This document shows positions 6,082 to 6,704 of a DNA stretch of 6,704 bases, piece by piece; position 1 is the stretch's first letter, and each line of letters starts with the position of its first letter. The notes under the pieces are model-generated. The model was not told the origin of the DNA, searched no databases, and worked only from the letters and a program-made list of their open reading frames with translations. A program made the translations under genes and the position numbers. The stretch covers positions 1 to 6,704 of the forward strand of contig JAPKEK010000123.1 of NCBI GenBank assembly GCA_028822125.1, written 5' to 3'. The stretch is from Pseudomonadales bacterium (GTDB taxonomy: Bacteria > Pseudomonadota > Gammaproteobacteria > Pseudomonadales > Azotimanducaceae).

Positions 6082-6378
6082 AGGTAGAATCCCAGATTTT
6101 TGCTGGTTTAAAAGCGTGAAATGCTAATGCTTCTGGAAAGGATCTGCAAATCAAAGGCTTAAATTTAGCGTTATTATAAACTAGTCAGGCTTCAGAACAT
6201 CTTGGATCGTTAATAATTGACCAAAAATATCTTCAATAACAGTGCCTTAAGGGTGTTTCCCCTTGTGCCTGGCAGCCTGTAAATGATACAGTTCACTGAG
6301 AGGCAAGGCCGTTTTTGTTGTGGCTCTGCTGCAATTATCTAAGCTGGACGATTGCCGGTTCTTCATTCGAGTTGTTTC
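6082..6378. promoter_or_regulatory. Divergent gatC/mreB intergenic control region
   Basis: AT-rich 297-bp spacer that must carry promoters for both directions. The left half has a perfect -10 hexamer for gatC. For mreB no promoter stands out; weak options are TTGTGC (6263-6268) with GATACA (6285-6290), and TTGTTG (6315-6320) with TATCTA (6336-6341). A hairpin AAGGG-TGTTTC-CCCTT (6249-6264) is flanked by a direct repeat of GTGCC (6243-6247 and 6265-6269). No RNA gene is recognised. Confidence 0.6.
6173..6201 (-). promoter_or_regulatory. gatC: Candidate promoter of the gatCAB operon
   Basis: On the minus strand a perfect TATAAT lies at 6178-6173, which would start transcription near 6166 and give a leader of about 85 bases before the gatC ATG. 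At 17-bp spacing the -35 position (6196-6201) reads GATGTT, a poor match, so the promoter would be weak, activator-dependent, or wrongly placed. Confidence 0.4.
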
Positions 6379-6704
6379 ATGTTTAAAAAAATCCGTGGGC
6401 TATTTTCAAATGACCTCTCCATAGATCTGGGTACAGCTAATACCCTTATTTATGCTCGTGAGAGAGGTATCGTACTCGATGAGCCTTCGGTGGTGGCGAT
6501 AAGGCAGCACAATAACCAGAAATCGGTGGCAGCGGTGGGCAATGATGCCAAAAGGATGCTGGGTCGAACGCCTGGCAATATTACCGCGATCAGGCCTTTG
6601 AAAGATGGTGTTATTGCAGATTTTCAAGTCACTGAAAAAATGCTGCAGCACTTTATCAGGAAAGTGCATGAAAACAGCTTTATCAAGCCTAGTCCTAGGG
6701 TACT
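6379..6704 (+). CDS. mreB: Rod shape-determining protein MreB, N-terminal part (3' end outside window)
   Basis: MreB is a bacterial actin that forms membrane-bound filaments guiding lateral cell-wall synthesis in rod-shaped cells. The window holds 108 codons of a gene that usually encodes about 345 residues. The first residues MFKKIRGLFS are the short amphipathic helix that binds the inner membrane in gammaproteobacterial MreB. SIDLGTANTLIY (14-25) is the phosphate-1 loop of the actin ATPase fold, followed by DEPSVVAI (35-42), AVGNDAKRMLGRTPGNI and RPLKDGVIADF, all strongly conserved in MreB. GAG at 6368-6370 is a weak ribosome-binding site. It is divergent from gatCAB; mreC and mreD would be expected downstream, outside the window. 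Confidence 0.97.
   Translation, partial: MFKKIRGLFSNDLSIDLGTANTLIYARERGIVLDEPSVVAIRQHNNQKSVAAVGNDAKRMLGRTPGNITAIRPLKDGVIADFQVTEKMLQHFIRKVHENSFIKPSPRV

Noticed and set aside
6210..6240. TTGACC at 6217-6222 as the -35 element of an mreB promoter
   Set aside because: No acceptable -10 hexamer lies 16-18 bases downstream.

Overview
The window looks like the chromosome of a gammaproteobacterium with moderate GC content. The main clue is gatC-gatA-gatB read divergently from mreB, an arrangement I know from Pseudomonas and relatives. GatCAB implies that this organism makes at least part of its Asn-tRNA and/or Gln-tRNA by transamidation. The remaining genes are the end of a type III pantothenate kinase gene, a metal-dependent amidohydrolase and a DUF1499 membrane protein.

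Layout. 1-226 (+): 3' end of coaX. 227-510: a complex leader region. It holds four imperfect copies of a 31-32 bp direct repeat (244-369), a 13-bp palindrome, a plausible sigma70-type promoter inside the last repeat copy, and a structured RNA candidate (about 378-466) that resembles the cyclic-di-GMP-I (GEMM-I) riboswitch. 511-1680 (+): complete amidohydrolase with all expected metal ligands. 1681-2113: 433 bp without a gene I can defend; it has an inverted repeat and a frame interrupted by only one stop. 2114-2860 (+): membrane-anchored DUF1499 protein. 2864-2885: hairpin filling the gap between convergent genes. 2886-6081 (-): gatB, gatA and gatC, transcribed gatC to gatA to gatB with 3-4 nt stop/start overlaps. 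6082-6378: divergent promoter region. 6379-6704 (+): first 108 codons of mreB, cut by the window edge.

How the genes work together. GatC, GatA and GatB form one heterotrimeric enzyme, and the overlaps suggest translationally coupled, balanced synthesis. MreB is a separate cell-shape function that shares only the intergenic control region. CoaX (CoA synthesis), the amidohydrolase and the DUF1499 protein have no obvious pathway link to each other or to GatCAB.

The part most worth a second look is 244-510. Phased repeats, a promoter and a possible riboswitch variant all sit in front of one amidohydrolase gene. The riboswitch call is a by-eye motif resemblance and needs a covariance-model search.
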